Part shown: piece by piece, positions 11,490 to 20,152 of the stretch | Numbering within the stretch: the stretch's first letter is position 1 | How the letters are laid out: every line of letters starts with the position of its first letter | Assembly: GCA_029861865.1 (NCBI GenBank) | Contig: JAOTYL010000015.1 | Span: 1-64,000 of the forward strand | DNA: 64,000 nucleotides | Direction of reading: 5' to 3' | DNA from: Myxococcales bacterium | GTDB lineage: Bacteria > Myxococcota_A > Polyangia > Polyangiales > Houyiibacteriaceae | Position numbers and translations under genes: made by a program | The notes under the pieces: generated by a model | What the model saw: the letters and a program-made list of their open reading frames with translations, nothing else | Told to the model about the DNA's origin: nothing | The model's database searches: none

Positions 11490-13144
11490 TGCAGGAGTGA
11501 GGGTTCGTAACCCTCGGGCCGTTCGAAGCCGAGTAGCTCGAGCGTCGTGGCCGAGATATTCGCAAGGCCTGGGTTGGCCACGGAAGGGTCGAGTTGGAGA
11601 GTCCGGTTGCCCGGGACGTAGATGTAACAGGGCACCGGGTTTAACGTGTGACTCGTCTTGCTCTGCAAGTGCCCGGCTTCGTCCCGCTTGAAGTCCCGAG
11701 ACTTCTCGTCGACTTCGAACATCTCGTCGCAGTTGCCGTGGTCTGCGGTCACGATGATGGCACCATTGAGCTTCTCGATCACGGGGATGATTCGGCCGAG
11801 CGACAGATCGACCGCTTCCACCGCGATGACGGCCGCTTCCAGGTCACCCGTGTGGCCCACCATGTCCCCGTTCGCGTAGTTGATCCGGGCATGCCGGAAC
11901 TCGCCCCGTTGGAGGGCCTTGATGGTCGCGTCGGTGATCTCGGCCGCCTTCATCCAGGGACGCTGCTCGAAGGGAACGCGGTCGCTCGGGATTTCGACGT
12001 ACTCCTCGTAGGTTTCGTCGAACTTCCCTGTACGGTTCCCATTCCAAAAATAAGTCACGTGCCCGAACTTCTGCGTCTCGCTGCACGCGAATTGAGTGAC
12101 GCGGTTGCGGGCTAGGTATTCCCCGAGAGTGCGGTCGATCGCAGGGGGCTGCACGAGGTACTGCCGGGGAAGCTTGAGATCGCCATCGTACTCCATCATT
12201 CCGACGAACTCGACGTCCGGGATGGGACCACGATCGAACTCCGTGAGGTCGGGTTCGGTGAAGGCGCGCGTGAGCTCGAGCGCGCGGTCACCGCGAAAAT
12301 TGTAGAGGACCACGGCAGCGCCATCGCGGATGGGCCCGACCGGCTTGCCGTGATCATCGACGATCACGAAACCGAGGAGATCCTGATCGATCATGCCAGG
12401 GTTCTCCTCGCGGATCGTCTGAATCGCCTCGGTCGCGCTCCTGAAGCCCATGCCCTCACCGAGCACGTGGTGCTTCCAGCCGCGGTCGACCATCTCCCAA
12501 TTGGCGTTGTATCTGTCCATCGTGATGAACATCCGTCCGCCGCCCGACGCGATGCGGTAGTCACGGCCGCCACCTTCATTCAGCTCGTGCAGCAACTTCT
12601 CGAGTGCATCGACGTACTCGAGCGCGCTGGTCTCCGGCACATCACGACCGTCGAGCAAAACGTGTACACGGACGCGTTGCACATCTTCCTCGTTGCAACG
12701 GCGAAGCATCGCGAAAAGGTGCTCGATGTGGCTGTGCACGTTGCCATCCGACAGCAGCCCCATGAAGTGCATCGGCTCACCACTGGTCTTCACCCGCCGC
12801 ACGAGCTTCTTCCACGCTTCCCCTTCGAAGATCTCGCCGCTTTCGATCGCCATCTGGACCCGCTTGGCCCCCTGATCGAACACCCGGCCTGCACCGAAAG
12901 CGTTGTGTCCGACTTCGCTATTGCCCATGTCGTCGTCACTTGGAAGCCCCACGGCAGTCCCATGCGCCCTCAATCGTGTCGTCAGCGCAACCTGGGCCAA
13001 ATGGTGGAGCGTTGGCGTTCGGGCGAGCCAAACCGCATCGCCTTCGTTCGAGGCGCCGCAACCGACGCCATCCATCACGACGATCAGGACAGGACCCTCA
13101 ACCCCGGCAAAGGTCGGATCCCGCTTCAGCTTCCAATCGGTCAC
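11486..13144 (-). CDS. gpmI: 2,3-bisphosphoglycerate-independent phosphoglycerate mutase
   Basis: Interconverts 3- and 2-phosphoglycerate in glycolysis and gluconeogenesis; a cytoplasmic, metal-dependent member of the alkaline phosphatase superfamily. The first metal site is in VLIVVMDGVGCG and the phosphorylated Ser in DMGNSEVGHNAFGAGRV. Metal-binding histidines appear in YANGDMVGHTGD and IIVTADHGNCDEM. I chose GTG 13144 because AGGAAGG lies just upstream; GTG 13159 is also in frame. At 552 residues it is slightly longer than E. coli GpmI (514). Its stop overlaps the DUF1571 start. Confidence 0.95.
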   Translation of the reverse strand: MTDWKLKRDPTFAGVEGPVLIVVMDGVGCGASNEGDAVWLARTPTLHHLAQVALTTRLRAHGTAVGLPSDDDMGNSEVGHNAFGAGRVFDQGAKRVQMAIESGEIFEGEAWKKLVRRVKTSGEPMHFMGLLSDGNVHSHIEHLFAMLRRCNEEDVQRVRVHVLLDGRDVPETSALEYVDALEKLLHELNEGGGRDYRIASGGGRMFITMDRYNANWEMVDRGWKHHVLGEGMGFRSATEAIQTIREENPGMIDQDLLGFVIVDDHGKPVGPIRDGAAVVLYNFRGDRALELTRAFTEPDLTEFDRGPIPDVEFVGMMEYDGDLKLPRQYLVQPPAIDRTLGEYLARNRVTQFACSETQKFGHVTYFWNGNRTGKFDETYEEYVEIPSDRVPFEQRPWMKAAEITDATIKALQRGEFRHARINYANGDMVGHTGDLEAAVIAVEAVDLSLGRIIPVIEKLNGAIIVTADHGNCDEMFEVDEKSRDFKRDEAGHLQSKTSHTLNPVPCYIYVPGNRTLQLDPSVANPGLANISATTLELLGFERPEGYEPSLLQ

Positions 13145-13206
13145 GCCCCTTCCTAGCACAGCGGCTTGATCCTGACACTGGCGTGGCTCTGGCGTATGCT
13201 TGCCGC

Positions 13207-13566
13207 ATGATCGTCGTCACCAATCGCATTCCTGTCGCCGAAGGCTACGAAATCGACTTCGAGGATCGATTTCGAAAACGCGTTCACCTCGTCGACCAGG
13301 CCCCGGGCTTCATTCGGAACGAAGTGCATCGCCCTCGACCGATGAAGCTCGACCACCAAACCGGTACCTGGTCACCGGACCCCGACAAAGAGGGTTACTA
13401 CGAGGTGAAGACGTGGTGGAAGACCTTCGATGACTTCACGGCATGGACGATGAGCCCCGCATTCGCCGAGGCGCACAGGAATCGCCCCCCTAAGGACATG
13501 TTTCGTGGCCCGAACGTGCTCGAGATTCACGAGGTGTTCTTGAGCACCGACGACGGCACGGACTGA
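13207..13566 (+). CDS. Antibiotic biosynthesis monooxygenase (IsdG/HmoA-like) protein
   Basis: 119 residues with a single ABM ferredoxin-like fold. The pattern VTNRIPVAEGYEIDFEDRF, then PGFIRNEVHRP, then YYEVKTWWKTFDDFTAW and FAEAHR, follows heme-degrading monooxygenases of the IsdG/HmoA/HmoB type. Candidate catalytic residues are Asn6, the Trp pair in KTWW and the His in EAHR. The likely role is heme breakdown for iron recovery, but ABM proteins also act on other substrates, so activity is unproven. A 36-residue membrane peptide starts 5 bases downstream. Confidence 0.8.
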   Translation: MIVVTNRIPVAEGYEIDFEDRFRKRVHLVDQAPGFIRNEVHRPRPMKLDHQTGTWSPDPDKEGYYEVKTWWKTFDDFTAWTMSPAFAEAHRNRPPKDMFRGPNVLEIHEVFLSTDDGTD

Positions 13567-13571
13567 GCTCG

Positions 13572-13682
13572 ATGCCCCGTAGGCCGAAGGATGCGATCGA
13601 GAGGCGCCTTTGGGTCACGCTGATCGTCTTGCTGATCCTCCTGGCGGGGATCGCCATGGTGATCGTCTGGCTAGGGGATTAG
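13572..13682 (+). CDS. Small single-span membrane protein (36 aa)
   Basis: ATG 13572 to TAG 13680-13682. The peptide begins with charged MPRRPKDAIERRLWV and continues as one hydrophobic helix (TLIVLLILLAGIAMVIVWL) ending GD. The positive-inside N-terminus and clean membrane segment suggest a real small membrane protein. It starts 5 bases after the ABM gene stop, so it is probably translated from the same message. No family recognised. Confidence 0.5.
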   Translation: MPRRPKDAIERRLWVTLIVLLILLAGIAMVIVWLGD

Positions 13683-13748
13683 GCCCGGTTTGCCGGCGGG
13701 GTGGGTCGGCGATGACGGTCTTGTCCGGGTGTCGGACGACGATTGCCC

Positions 13749-13776
13749 TTGACCCTGATCAAACATCTTCTAGACT
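13749..13776 (+). promoter_or_regulatory. Putative sigma-70 promoter of the P450 gene
   Basis: TTGACC (13749-13754) as -35 and TAGACT (13771-13776) as -10, with a 16-base spacer. The predicted start is near 13783. Consensus match only. Confidence 0.4.
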
Positions 13777-13784
13777 GGAAGTAC

Positions 13785-13799
13785 TTTACAACGTGTAAA
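13785..13799. promoter_or_regulatory. Palindromic operator-like site upstream of P450
   Basis: TTTACA-ACG-TGTAAA, a perfect inverted repeat just downstream of the predicted transcription start and 29 bases before the P450 start. This form is common for TetR-type repressor sites. No cognate regulator lies next to it. Confidence 0.45.
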
Positions 13800-13828
13800 C
13801 TTATGTGGCCGGACTCTTGGAGGGACGA

Positions 13829-15031
13829 GTGAAAAACAGGTGCCCAGTACAGTTTCAAAACGTCGATTTTTGTGCGCCCTCGACGCACGACAATCCACAC
13901 GAGATGTACGACTACTTCCTCGAGCACGAGCCGATCTACTTCGACGAGAAGAATGACGTCTGGGAGGTATTTCGTTACGACGACGTCGTCGCCATCGAGC
14001 GCGACACCGAAACGTTCATCAACAGCGAGGGGGTTCGACCAAACATCCCCGGCGATCCTGCAATGATCTACCAAGACGGCGAGCAGCACAACAAGCAGCG
14101 AGCGCTCGTGTCCTCCGGCTTCACCCCGCGCCAGATGCGCAAGATGGAGCATCGTGCCAGGGAGATCGCCGTCGAGCTGGTCGACACCATGCTGCAGATG
14201 AGTGAGGTCGACATCGTACGGGATCTCGCTGCCCCTCTCCCGTTGCGCCTCATCTCGGACATGCTCGGCACTCCAGAAGAGAAGCGCGAGTCGGTTCGTC
14301 AATGGATCAGCACCATGATCCAAGGCGGAAACGGTCCCGACTACGTCACGGATGAGGTCAACGATTCGTTTGACCAGTTCATCGTGCTCCACGAGGAGAT
14401 GCATACGGCTCGACTCGAGGCCGGCTGCACGGGTAGCGACATCCTCACGATCTGGATGAACGCCGAAATCGACGGCGAGAAGCTCGACGAGTCACAGCTG
14501 TTGTTCGAGCACTTGCTGTTGAATACGGGCGGCGCGGAGACGACGCGGAACGCAATCGCAGGTGGGTTCGAGCGCTTGGCCAACGCGCCGGAACAGTACG
14601 ACGCGCTTTATGACAACCCCGATCTGATTCCGAATGCTGTCGAAGAGATCCTTCGCTGGGTGACGCCGTTCATCAACATGTACCGCACCGCGGCCCGCGA
14701 TTACGAACTGCATGGCAAAGTGATCAAAGCCGGCCAGCAGGTCGGTCTCACCTATCCGGCCGCCAATCGAGACCCACGCAAGTACAGCGATCCCCACAAG
14801 TTCGACGTTTTCAGGGATTTCACGAAAGAGGCGAAGCATCTCGCCTTCGGTCTCGGGCCCCACTTCTGTCTGGGTGCATCGCTCGCGCGGTTGGAAATCC
14901 GACTGTCTCTCGAGGAGATGACGAAGCGTGTCAAGCGCATCCGGATTCCCGAAGGCAAAGAGCTCGAATACATTTCGTCATCCTTCATTCGCGGCCTGAA
15001 GACCTTTCCGGCGATTCTCGAGCCACGCTGA
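13829..15031 (+). CDS. Cytochrome P450
   Basis: 400 residues. The start is GTG 13829 because GGAGGG lies just upstream; an earlier in-frame GTG (13805) has weaker support. The I-helix oxygen-activation motif is GGAETTRN (234-241), the K-helix ExxR is EILR (273-276), and the heme-thiolate loop is FGLGPHFCLGA with Cys347. There is no membrane anchor, so it is a soluble bacterial P450 that needs a separate ferredoxin and reductase, neither of which is adjacent. It resembles the CYP107/CYP125-like sterol, fatty-acid or polyketide hydroxylases; substrate unknown. A promoter and a palindromic site lie directly upstream. Confidence 0.95.
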   Translation: MKNRCPVQFQNVDFCAPSTHDNPHEMYDYFLEHEPIYFDEKNDVWEVFRYDDVVAIERDTETFINSEGVRPNIPGDPAMIYQDGEQHNKQRALVSSGFTPRQMRKMEHRAREIAVELVDTMLQMSEVDIVRDLAAPLPLRLISDMLGTPEEKRESVRQWISTMIQGGNGPDYVTDEVNDSFDQFIVLHEEMHTARLEAGCTGSDILTIWMNAEIDGEKLDESQLLFEHLLLNTGGAETTRNAIAGGFERLANAPEQYDALYDNPDLIPNAVEEILRWVTPFINMYRTAARDYELHGKVIKAGQQVGLTYPAANRDPRKYSDPHKFDVFRDFTKEAKHLAFGLGPHFCLGASLARLEIRLSLEEMTKRVKRIRIPEGKELEYISSSFIRGLKTFPAILEPR

Positions 15032-15039
15032 GTCGCGCG

Positions 15040-15058
15040 AAAAAGGGGACTGTCCCCT
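15040..15058 (+). repeat. Palindromic repeat, copy 2
   Basis: AAAAAGGGGACTGTCCCCT, identical over 19 bases to the minus strand of the copy at 11448-11468. It lies between the convergent P450 and SnoaL genes and touches the SnoaL stop codon. Confidence 0.75.
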
Positions 15059-15431
15059 AATCGGCGGGGGTGATGTTGGGTTCGTAGAAGAATTGCTCGA
15101 AGACCACCTTGCCATCGGCCCAGCGACGGGCGGAGATTTCGTGGTTTTGCATGCGGCTCCCATTCTTGAAGGTCACGTCGAACACCCATTCGGAAAATGA
15201 GCGGTCTCCCTCCACGGCACTGCCGAGCAGTGTGCCCTCGTGGAACTCCGCCACACGCTCGAAAAAGTCGATCTGGTACTGCCGGCATGCCGACTTGCCT
15301 TCGCGGGGCCTCTTGCGGTTCTCCTGCATGATGCAGTCATCGGCATAGAATTTCTCAAACGCCTCCATCGCCTGGCCCGACGCGATCATCGCGTTGAGCT
15401 CCCTGTCGAGGACGGCAACATCTTGCGACAT
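15057..15431 (-). CDS. SnoaL-like / NTF2-fold protein
   Basis: 124 residues with the cone-shaped NTF2 fold pattern. N-terminal helices (LDRELNAMIASGQAMEAFEKFYADDCIMQEN) are followed by beta strands (FSEWVFDVTFKNGSRMQNHEISARRWADGKVVFEQFFYEP). Members are polyketide cyclases, isomerases or binding proteins, so the activity is open. AAGGA lies upstream of the ATG. It is convergent with the P450, and the palindrome at 15040 touches its stop codon. Confidence 0.85.
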   Translation of the reverse strand: MSQDVAVLDRELNAMIASGQAMEAFEKFYADDCIMQENRKRPREGKSACRQYQIDFFERVAEFHEGTLLGSAVEGDRSFSEWVFDVTFKNGSRMQNHEISARRWADGKVVFEQFFYEPNITPAD

Positions 15432-15605
15432 GTGTATCCTTTCCGGCGGAGCCCTGAGTTTAGGGCCCTGACCTCAGGAACGGAAGCCTCGCGCAGCACC
15501 TGCGTGGCCCTCCCCCGCATTGCCAGGACGGCGTCGCCTTTTTTTTGGAAACTTCTTAGGCCCGTTGGCGTTAGTGGGGGAGAGCCTTAGATGAGAGGGG
15601 ACGGT

Positions 15606-16799
15606 ATGAGTAGTTTACGGACGATTCTTTTGGGCCTCCCGATCCTTGCTGTCGCAATCCTGATCGCGATTGGCGTCGCAACATCCGGCACCCATGCTCC
15701 ACCCGAGACGCAAGGCGACGACGCCGCTAAGCCTACGACCAAGACCGACGGATTAGCCAAGGCGACGTTCGCGGGGGGCTGCTTTTGGTGCATGGAGCCG
15801 CCGTTTGAAAAGCTCGATGGTGTCGTGAGCGTCACGTCGGGGTACACGGGCGGCAAGGAGACCGGGCCCTCGTACAAGGAGGTGAGCTCCGGCCGTACCG
15901 GGCACGTCGAAGCGGTTCAGGTCAAGTACGACCCCGCGAAGGTTTCTTACGACTATTTGTTGGAGGTCTTCTGGCGACAGATCGACCCGACCGACGACGG
16001 CGGTCAGTTTGCCGACCGCGGGAAGCAGTATCGCACCGGTATTTACGTGCACGGCCGCGAGCAGAGGAAGCTCGCCGAGGACTCAAAACGAGGGCTCGAG
16101 AAGAGTGGTGTTTTCAAAAAGCCGATCGTGACGCAGATTATCTCAGCAGGGGCCTTCTACCCAGCCGAAGAGTATCACCAGGACTACTACAAAAAGAATC
16201 CATCTCACTACAAGCGATACCGTCGCGGTTCGGGCCGCGAGGGTTTCCTCGAAAGCGTTTGGGGCAACAGGCCGCTCGAACCACCCAAGAAGCCCGAAGC
16301 TCGAAAGGCAGACACGAAGGGGAAATCGATGTCCGACAAAAGCAAGCACTACGACAAGCCACCCGAAGCCGAGCTTCGAAAGGAGCTGACTCCGTTGCAA
16401 TACACGGTCACGCAAGAGGAAGGCACGGAGCCGCCATTCCGCAATGAGTATTGGGACAACGACAGGGAGGGGATCTATGTCGATGTCGTCAGTGGCGAGC
16501 CTCTATTCAGCTCCCTAGACAAGTACAAGAGTGGAACGGGTTGGCCGAGCTTCAGCAAGCCTCTCGAAGATGAGAACATCACGCGCGACGTCGACTACAA
16601 GTTGCTGATGCCGCGCACCGAGGTTCGTAGCAAGCACGGTGACAGTCACCTCGGACACGTCTTCAAAGACGGCCCCGCGCCAACCGGTCTTCGATACTGC
16701 ATCAACAGCGCATCTCTTCGTTTCATTGCGAAAGAAGACCTCGAAAAGGAAGGCTACGGCGAGTACCTGGTGCTTTTCGAGAACAAAGCGGCGGAGTGA
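15606..16799 (+). CDS. msrAB: Membrane-anchored MsrA-MsrB fusion, methionine sulfoxide reductase
   Basis: Repairs oxidised methionine: the MsrA half reduces S-, the MsrB half R-methionine sulfoxide. An N-terminal membrane segment ([20 protein letters not shown]) places it outside the cytoplasm. MsrA carries GCFWC with the catalytic Cys at about 59. MsrB (from about residue 235) has [11 protein letters not shown] and the catalytic Cys in RYCINSASL; the zinc-binding CxxC pairs of many MsrB proteins are absent. ATG 15606 has GAGAGGGG upstream; ATG 15591 is a possible alternative with its own SD. The stop overlaps the next gene as TGATG. Confidence 0.94.
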   Translation: MSSLRTILLGLPILAVAILIAIGVATSGTHAPPETQGDDAAKPTTKTDGLAKATFAGGCFWCMEPPFEKLDGVVSVTSGYTGGKETGPSYKEVSSGRTGHVEAVQVKYDPAKVSYDYLLEVFWRQIDPTDDGGQFADRGKQYRTGIYVHGREQRKLAEDSKRGLEKSGVFKKPIVTQIISAGAFYPAEEYHQDYYKKNPSHYKRYRRGSGREGFLESVWGNRPLEPPKKPEARKADTKGKSMSDKSKHYDKPPEAELRKELTPLQYTVTQEEGTEPPFRNEYWDNDREGIYVDVVSGEPLFSSLDKYKSGTGWPSFSKPLEDENITRDVDYKLLMPRTEVRSKHGDSHLGHVFKDGPAPTGLRYCINSASLRFIAKEDLEKEGYGEYLVLFENKAAE

Positions 16800-17410
16800 T
16801 GGGGGTTCGCGAATGGATCAAACCGCGGGCACAAGACTGGGCCATGCGGTTCATGGACGACCTGAGACCCGAGGCTGTGATTGAAGCTAGCGGTGACGTT
16901 CTCGAGATCGGTTTCGGCACTGGGCTCAACTTGAAGCACTACGGTGAAAACGTCCGCGGCCTTTGGGGGCTCGATCCGATGAATACGCTAGGAGTCCCAA
17001 AGGTCGAAAGACGGATCGAAAGAGCGCCTTTCCCTGTGGAGCGGATGGCGCTGCGCGCCGATGGTCAGCTTCCGTTCGATGCGGGTCGGTTCGATTGTGT
17101 GGTCACGACCTGGACGCTTTGCTCGATCCCGGACGCGGAGGCGGCGCTTGCCGAAATGCGTCGCGTGCTCAAGCCGGGAGGCCGCTATCTGTTCATCGAG
17201 CATGGACGAAGTCGAGACCAGGGCACGATGCGTTGGCAGGACCGCATCAATCCTGTGTGGCGACGCTTCACCGACGGGTGCAACATCAACCGTCCAGTCG
17301 ACCGAATGGTGAAGGAAGGTGGCTTCGAGTTGACCGTCCTCGACGAGTTCGTCGGCAAAGGCCCCCGCCTGATTTCGAGCTTGTATCGGGGCATCGCCTT
17401 GAAGAACTGA
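16799..17410 (+). CDS. Class I SAM-dependent methyltransferase (METTL7/UbiE-like)
   Basis: 203 residues from ATG 16799, which overlaps the msrAB stop (TGATG). Motif I is VLEIGFGTGLN and the acidic loop after strand 2 is GLDPM. Later motifs are DCVVTTWTLCSI and LKPGGRYLFIEHG, as in UbiE and METTL7-type enzymes. The substrate is not evident. Tight coupling to msrAB and the following HELGH and radical SAM genes suggests a shared, possibly redox-related role, which is inference from position only. Confidence 0.88.
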   Translation: MGVREWIKPRAQDWAMRFMDDLRPEAVIEASGDVLEIGFGTGLNLKHYGENVRGLWGLDPMNTLGVPKVERRIERAPFPVERMALRADGQLPFDAGRFDCVVTTWTLCSIPDAEAALAEMRRVLKPGGRYLFIEHGRSRDQGTMRWQDRINPVWRRFTDGCNINRPVDRMVKEGGFELTVLDEFVGKGPRLISSLYRGIALKN

Positions 17411-17462
17411 GACAAAAACGTTCGCGTCTAACCTTTGCGTGCCCAGATGCTAGGCTCTCGGT

Positions 17463-17894
17463 ATGTCCTTGCTCCGCACGGGCCTATCGCTCTTGTGGGA
17501 GGCGCCGCAAACCGCGCTTGGGGTCGCCATCTTGGGCGTCGAAGCGGCGTGCAAGCGAATCCGAAACATCGAAGTCGTGAACGGGCGAATGGTCGTCGAA
17601 TCGCGCGGCACCGGGATATCGCTCGGGCATGTCGTGTTTTGGAGTCGTGAGAGCAGTCGTTGGCACGAGCTCGATGATCGAAACCGTGCTCATGAGCTGG
17701 GGCACACCAAGCAGTCACGCCTCTTCGGGCCGCTCTACTTGCCGATTATCGGGGTTCCGTCGATCTCGCGAGCGATCTATGCGTTGGCGTATCGCGAGAT
17801 CACCGGACGAGAGTGGACCCGGTACTACGACGGTTATCCCGAAAAGTGGGCGGACCGTTTGGGTGGTGTCGTCCGCGACGAGGAGCGTGCGTGA
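17463..17894 (+). CDS. HELGH-motif membrane-associated protein of unknown function
   Basis: 143 residues. After a short N-terminal hydrophobic region come beta strands, then RAHELGHTKQSRLFGPLYLPIIGVPS, where HELGH is a zinc-metallopeptidase-like HExxH. A C-terminal YPEKWADRLGGV follows. I recall the combination of HE-GH, a GPLYLP-type membrane re-entrant stretch and EKWAD from an uncharacterised bacterial family. It may be a short intramembrane metalloprotease-like protein, but that is unproven. Its stop overlaps the next start as TGATG, so translation with the radical SAM gene is probably coupled. Confidence 0.75.
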   Translation: MSLLRTGLSLLWEAPQTALGVAILGVEAACKRIRNIEVVNGRMVVESRGTGISLGHVVFWSRESSRWHELDDRNRAHELGHTKQSRLFGPLYLPIIGVPSISRAIYALAYREITGREWTRYYDGYPEKWADRLGGVVRDEERA

Positions 17895-19045
17895 TGGAGC
17901 TCCGCACGGTCGGCTCCAAGTATCAGGGGTTCATCTACGATCGTGCGCCCCGCAATGTGTACTGGGAGACGACGATTGCCTGTGATCTGGCTTGCCAACA
18001 CTGCCGCGCGAGCGCCATCCCACATCGCGATGCTGCCGAGCTCACCACCGAGGAGGGCAAGGCGCTGATGCGTCAGGTGCAAGAGCTCGGAAGCATGCTC
18101 GTGCTCACCGGAGGCGATCCGCTCAAGCGCCCGGACATCCGGGAGTTGATCGAGTACGGGCGAGGTCTTCCGATTCATGTGTCGATTACGCCAAGCACGA
18201 CCCCGATGCTTCAACGCGATACCGTGGCGAAGTTCCACGAGCTCGGGGTCACCGCCATGGGAGTGAGCCTCGACGGACCGACCGCAGAAATCCACGATGG
18301 GTTTCGCAACGTTCCAGGGACCTTCGACTACTCGATGCAAGCTCTCGAGTGGGCTCGCGAGTTCCGCATCCCGGTGCAGGTCAATACGACGGTGACGGCG
18401 CACACCCTTCCGCACGTGGCGGCGATGTACGAGCTTCTTCGTGACACTGCAGCGCCACCGGTCCGTCGCTGGAGCCTGTTTCTCTTGGTGCCTGTCGGCC
18501 GTGGAAGCGAGCTCGACACGCCGAGCGCAGACGACGTCGAAAAGCTTTTCGAATGGGTCTATGGGATCTCGGAGGAAGCTCCATTTCGCGTAGGCACCAC
18601 TGAGGCCCCGCACTATCGACGGTTTTGGATCCAGCAAAAACTCCTCGGAGGTATGGCCCTCGAAGACGTGCAAGCCCGCGCACGGCAGATGGCGTTCGGG
18701 ATCCGCGACGGGAACGGCGTGATCTTCGTCTCCCATCGCGGGGAGGTCTACCCAGCCGGTTTCCTTCCCCACCCGCTCCTCGGAAACGTGCGCAACCGGT
18801 CGTTGGTCGACATCTATCGCAACTCACCCGAACTTCGAGCGCTTCGCGACCCGGGCAATTACCGGGGGCGCTGCGGGCGTTGTGACTTCAAGTGGGTGTG
18901 CGGTGGATCTCGTGCTCGCGCGTACGCGATGACCGGAGACGCTCTCGGGGAGGATCCGCTCTGCGCCTATCAACCGGCCGTCGGGCCCCCCGACTTACCC
19001 CGTGGGGAGGCCGAGGACGCGGTCGGCGATGAGGTTCATCAATAG
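17894..19045 (+). CDS. Radical SAM / SPASM protein (TIGR04053-like)
   Basis: 383 residues from ATG 17894. The radical SAM cluster motif is CDLACQHC (CxxxCxxC), followed by TGGDPLKRPDI (SAM-binding GGE-like region). Further blocks, SLDGPTAEIHDGFR and TTEAPHYRRFW, match the TIGR04053 family, which is related to heme d1/AhbD-type and peptide-modifying enzymes. The C-terminus carries a SPASM auxiliary cluster region (CGRCDFKWVCGGSRARA, then a later Cys). It probably makes or modifies a tetrapyrrole or peptide; the substrate is unknown. It is coupled to the HELGH gene, and its 3' end overlaps the convergent dehydrogenase gene by 51 bases. Confidence 0.88.
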   Translation: MELRTVGSKYQGFIYDRAPRNVYWETTIACDLACQHCRASAIPHRDAAELTTEEGKALMRQVQELGSMLVLTGGDPLKRPDIRELIEYGRGLPIHVSITPSTTPMLQRDTVAKFHELGVTAMGVSLDGPTAEIHDGFRNVPGTFDYSMQALEWAREFRIPVQVNTTVTAHTLPHVAAMYELLRDTAAPPVRRWSLFLLVPVGRGSELDTPSADDVEKLFEWVYGISEEAPFRVGTTEAPHYRRFWIQQKLLGGMALEDVQARARQMAFGIRDGNGVIFVSHRGEVYPAGFLPHPLLGNVRNRSLVDIYRNSPELRALRDPGNYRGRCGRCDFKWVCGGSRARAYAMTGDALGEDPLCAYQPAVGPPDLPRGEAEDAVGDEVHQ

Positions 19046-20152
19046 ATTATTGAAGACGTACACGGTGCTCTCCCGAAGCTTGCGCTCGACGTGATAGTCA
19101 CCGGCCAAGCCCCAGCCGCCGAAGGTGGTGAGGGCCGCACGGGTGGTTTCCCACGCAGCCTCGGAGGCGAGCACTTTCGCCAGCGCAGACCGGGCGTTCG
19201 CTTCTTCGCCGCGCTCGATGAGGCCGAGGGCGTCCCAACGCATCAGGTCGGCGGCCTCGACTTTGGAGTACGCCTGGACGAGCGGGTACTGGATGCCTTG
19301 GTGCTCGCCGATCAGCCGATCGTTGGTCTCGCGGGTCTTCGCGTACTCGACGCTTCGGTCGAGCAAGAACCGGGCGTTCCCGATCGCCTCGGAGGCGGCA
19401 AGCACGCGCCGAATGGCGAACCCTTTCATCAGGCAAGCAAGCCCTTCGCCCGCAGGGCCGAGTCGAGTCGAGTCCGGGAGCCGCAACTCGTCGATGAAGA
19501 GCGTCGCAGTCATGCGGTTGGCGACCAGGTCGATCGGATGTCTTTCGACCTTGTCGCCGACCTGGTCGAGGTCTAGCAAGAACAACGTGGTTCCCTGCTC
19601 AGCCCGCGCCAGGAGGATCATCAAACGGGTTTCCTGGGCGAATGAGATCAGCACTTTTTGAGCATTGATCACCCAGTCGTCGCCGTCGCGACGCGCTGTG
19701 CTTGCCAGCTCAGTCATGTTGGCGCCGCTGTCGGGCTCGGTGGCTGCAACCGTCAAGAACCGAATGGCGCCACTTGCCACGCCGGGAAGATAGCGCGCCT
19801 TCTGCTCGTCGGTTCCATGAAGAACGAGCGTTCGGCAAATCGCCATCTGCGCGTTGACGCAAGCAGCATCGCCACCCGCCCTGTTGACCTCTTCGACGAG
19901 CACGCTCGCGATGACGGGGCCGGCATCTGCGCCGCCGTGGGCCTCTGGGATGAAGGTGCCGAAATACCCGGCGCCCCCGATCGTCTCGAAAAACTCGGTC
20001 GGGAAAGTCTTTTTTGCGTCTTGTTCCCGCCAATAGTCGGGGCCAAACCGTTCTAGGGTCGGTCGAATCGCCGAGCGGACTTCGTCGGCGGTGTCGGAGG
20101 GTCGATCGGACGCCATCGACCTCAGCTTGGCATCCGACGCCCGAGTACTCAA
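18995..20152 (-). CDS. Acyl-CoA dehydrogenase family protein
   Basis: 385 residues with the full flavin dehydrogenase fold: N-terminal helices with GYFGTFIPEAHGG, the FAD/substrate middle domain (TVAATEPDSGANMTELASTARRDGDDWVINAQKV) and the C-terminal helices. The usual catalytic region EGTSEI near the end is replaced by VYVFNNLLMNLIADRVLGLP, so the common glutamate is not at its usual place. A related subgroup ending in NNL..N-IA..VLGLP exists. It overlaps the upstream lipase-like gene as ATGA and is probably co-transcribed with it. The role is likely alpha-beta oxidation of an acyl-CoA; chain length unknown. Confidence 0.9.
   Translation of the reverse strand: MSTRASDAKLRSMASDRPSDTADEVRSAIRPTLERFGPDYWREQDAKKTFPTEFFETIGGAGYFGTFIPEAHGGADAGPVIASVLVEEVNRAGGDAACVNAQMAICRTLVLHGTDEQKARYLPGVASGAIRFLTVAATEPDSGANMTELASTARRDGDDWVINAQKVLISFAQETRLMILLARAEQGTTLFLLDLDQVGDKVERHPIDLVANRMTATLFIDELRLPDSTRLGPAGEGLACLMKGFAIRRVLAASEAIGNARFLLDRSVEYAKTRETNDRLIGEHQGIQYPLVQAYSKVEAADLMRWDALGLIERGEEANARSALAKVLASEAAWETTRAALTTFGGWGLAGDYHVERKLRESTVYVFNNLLMNLIADRVLGLPTG

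Noticed and set aside
15531-15550. GC-rich stretch followed by eight T residues, terminator-like
   Set aside because: No stem of useful length forms, and no plus-strand gene ends just upstream.
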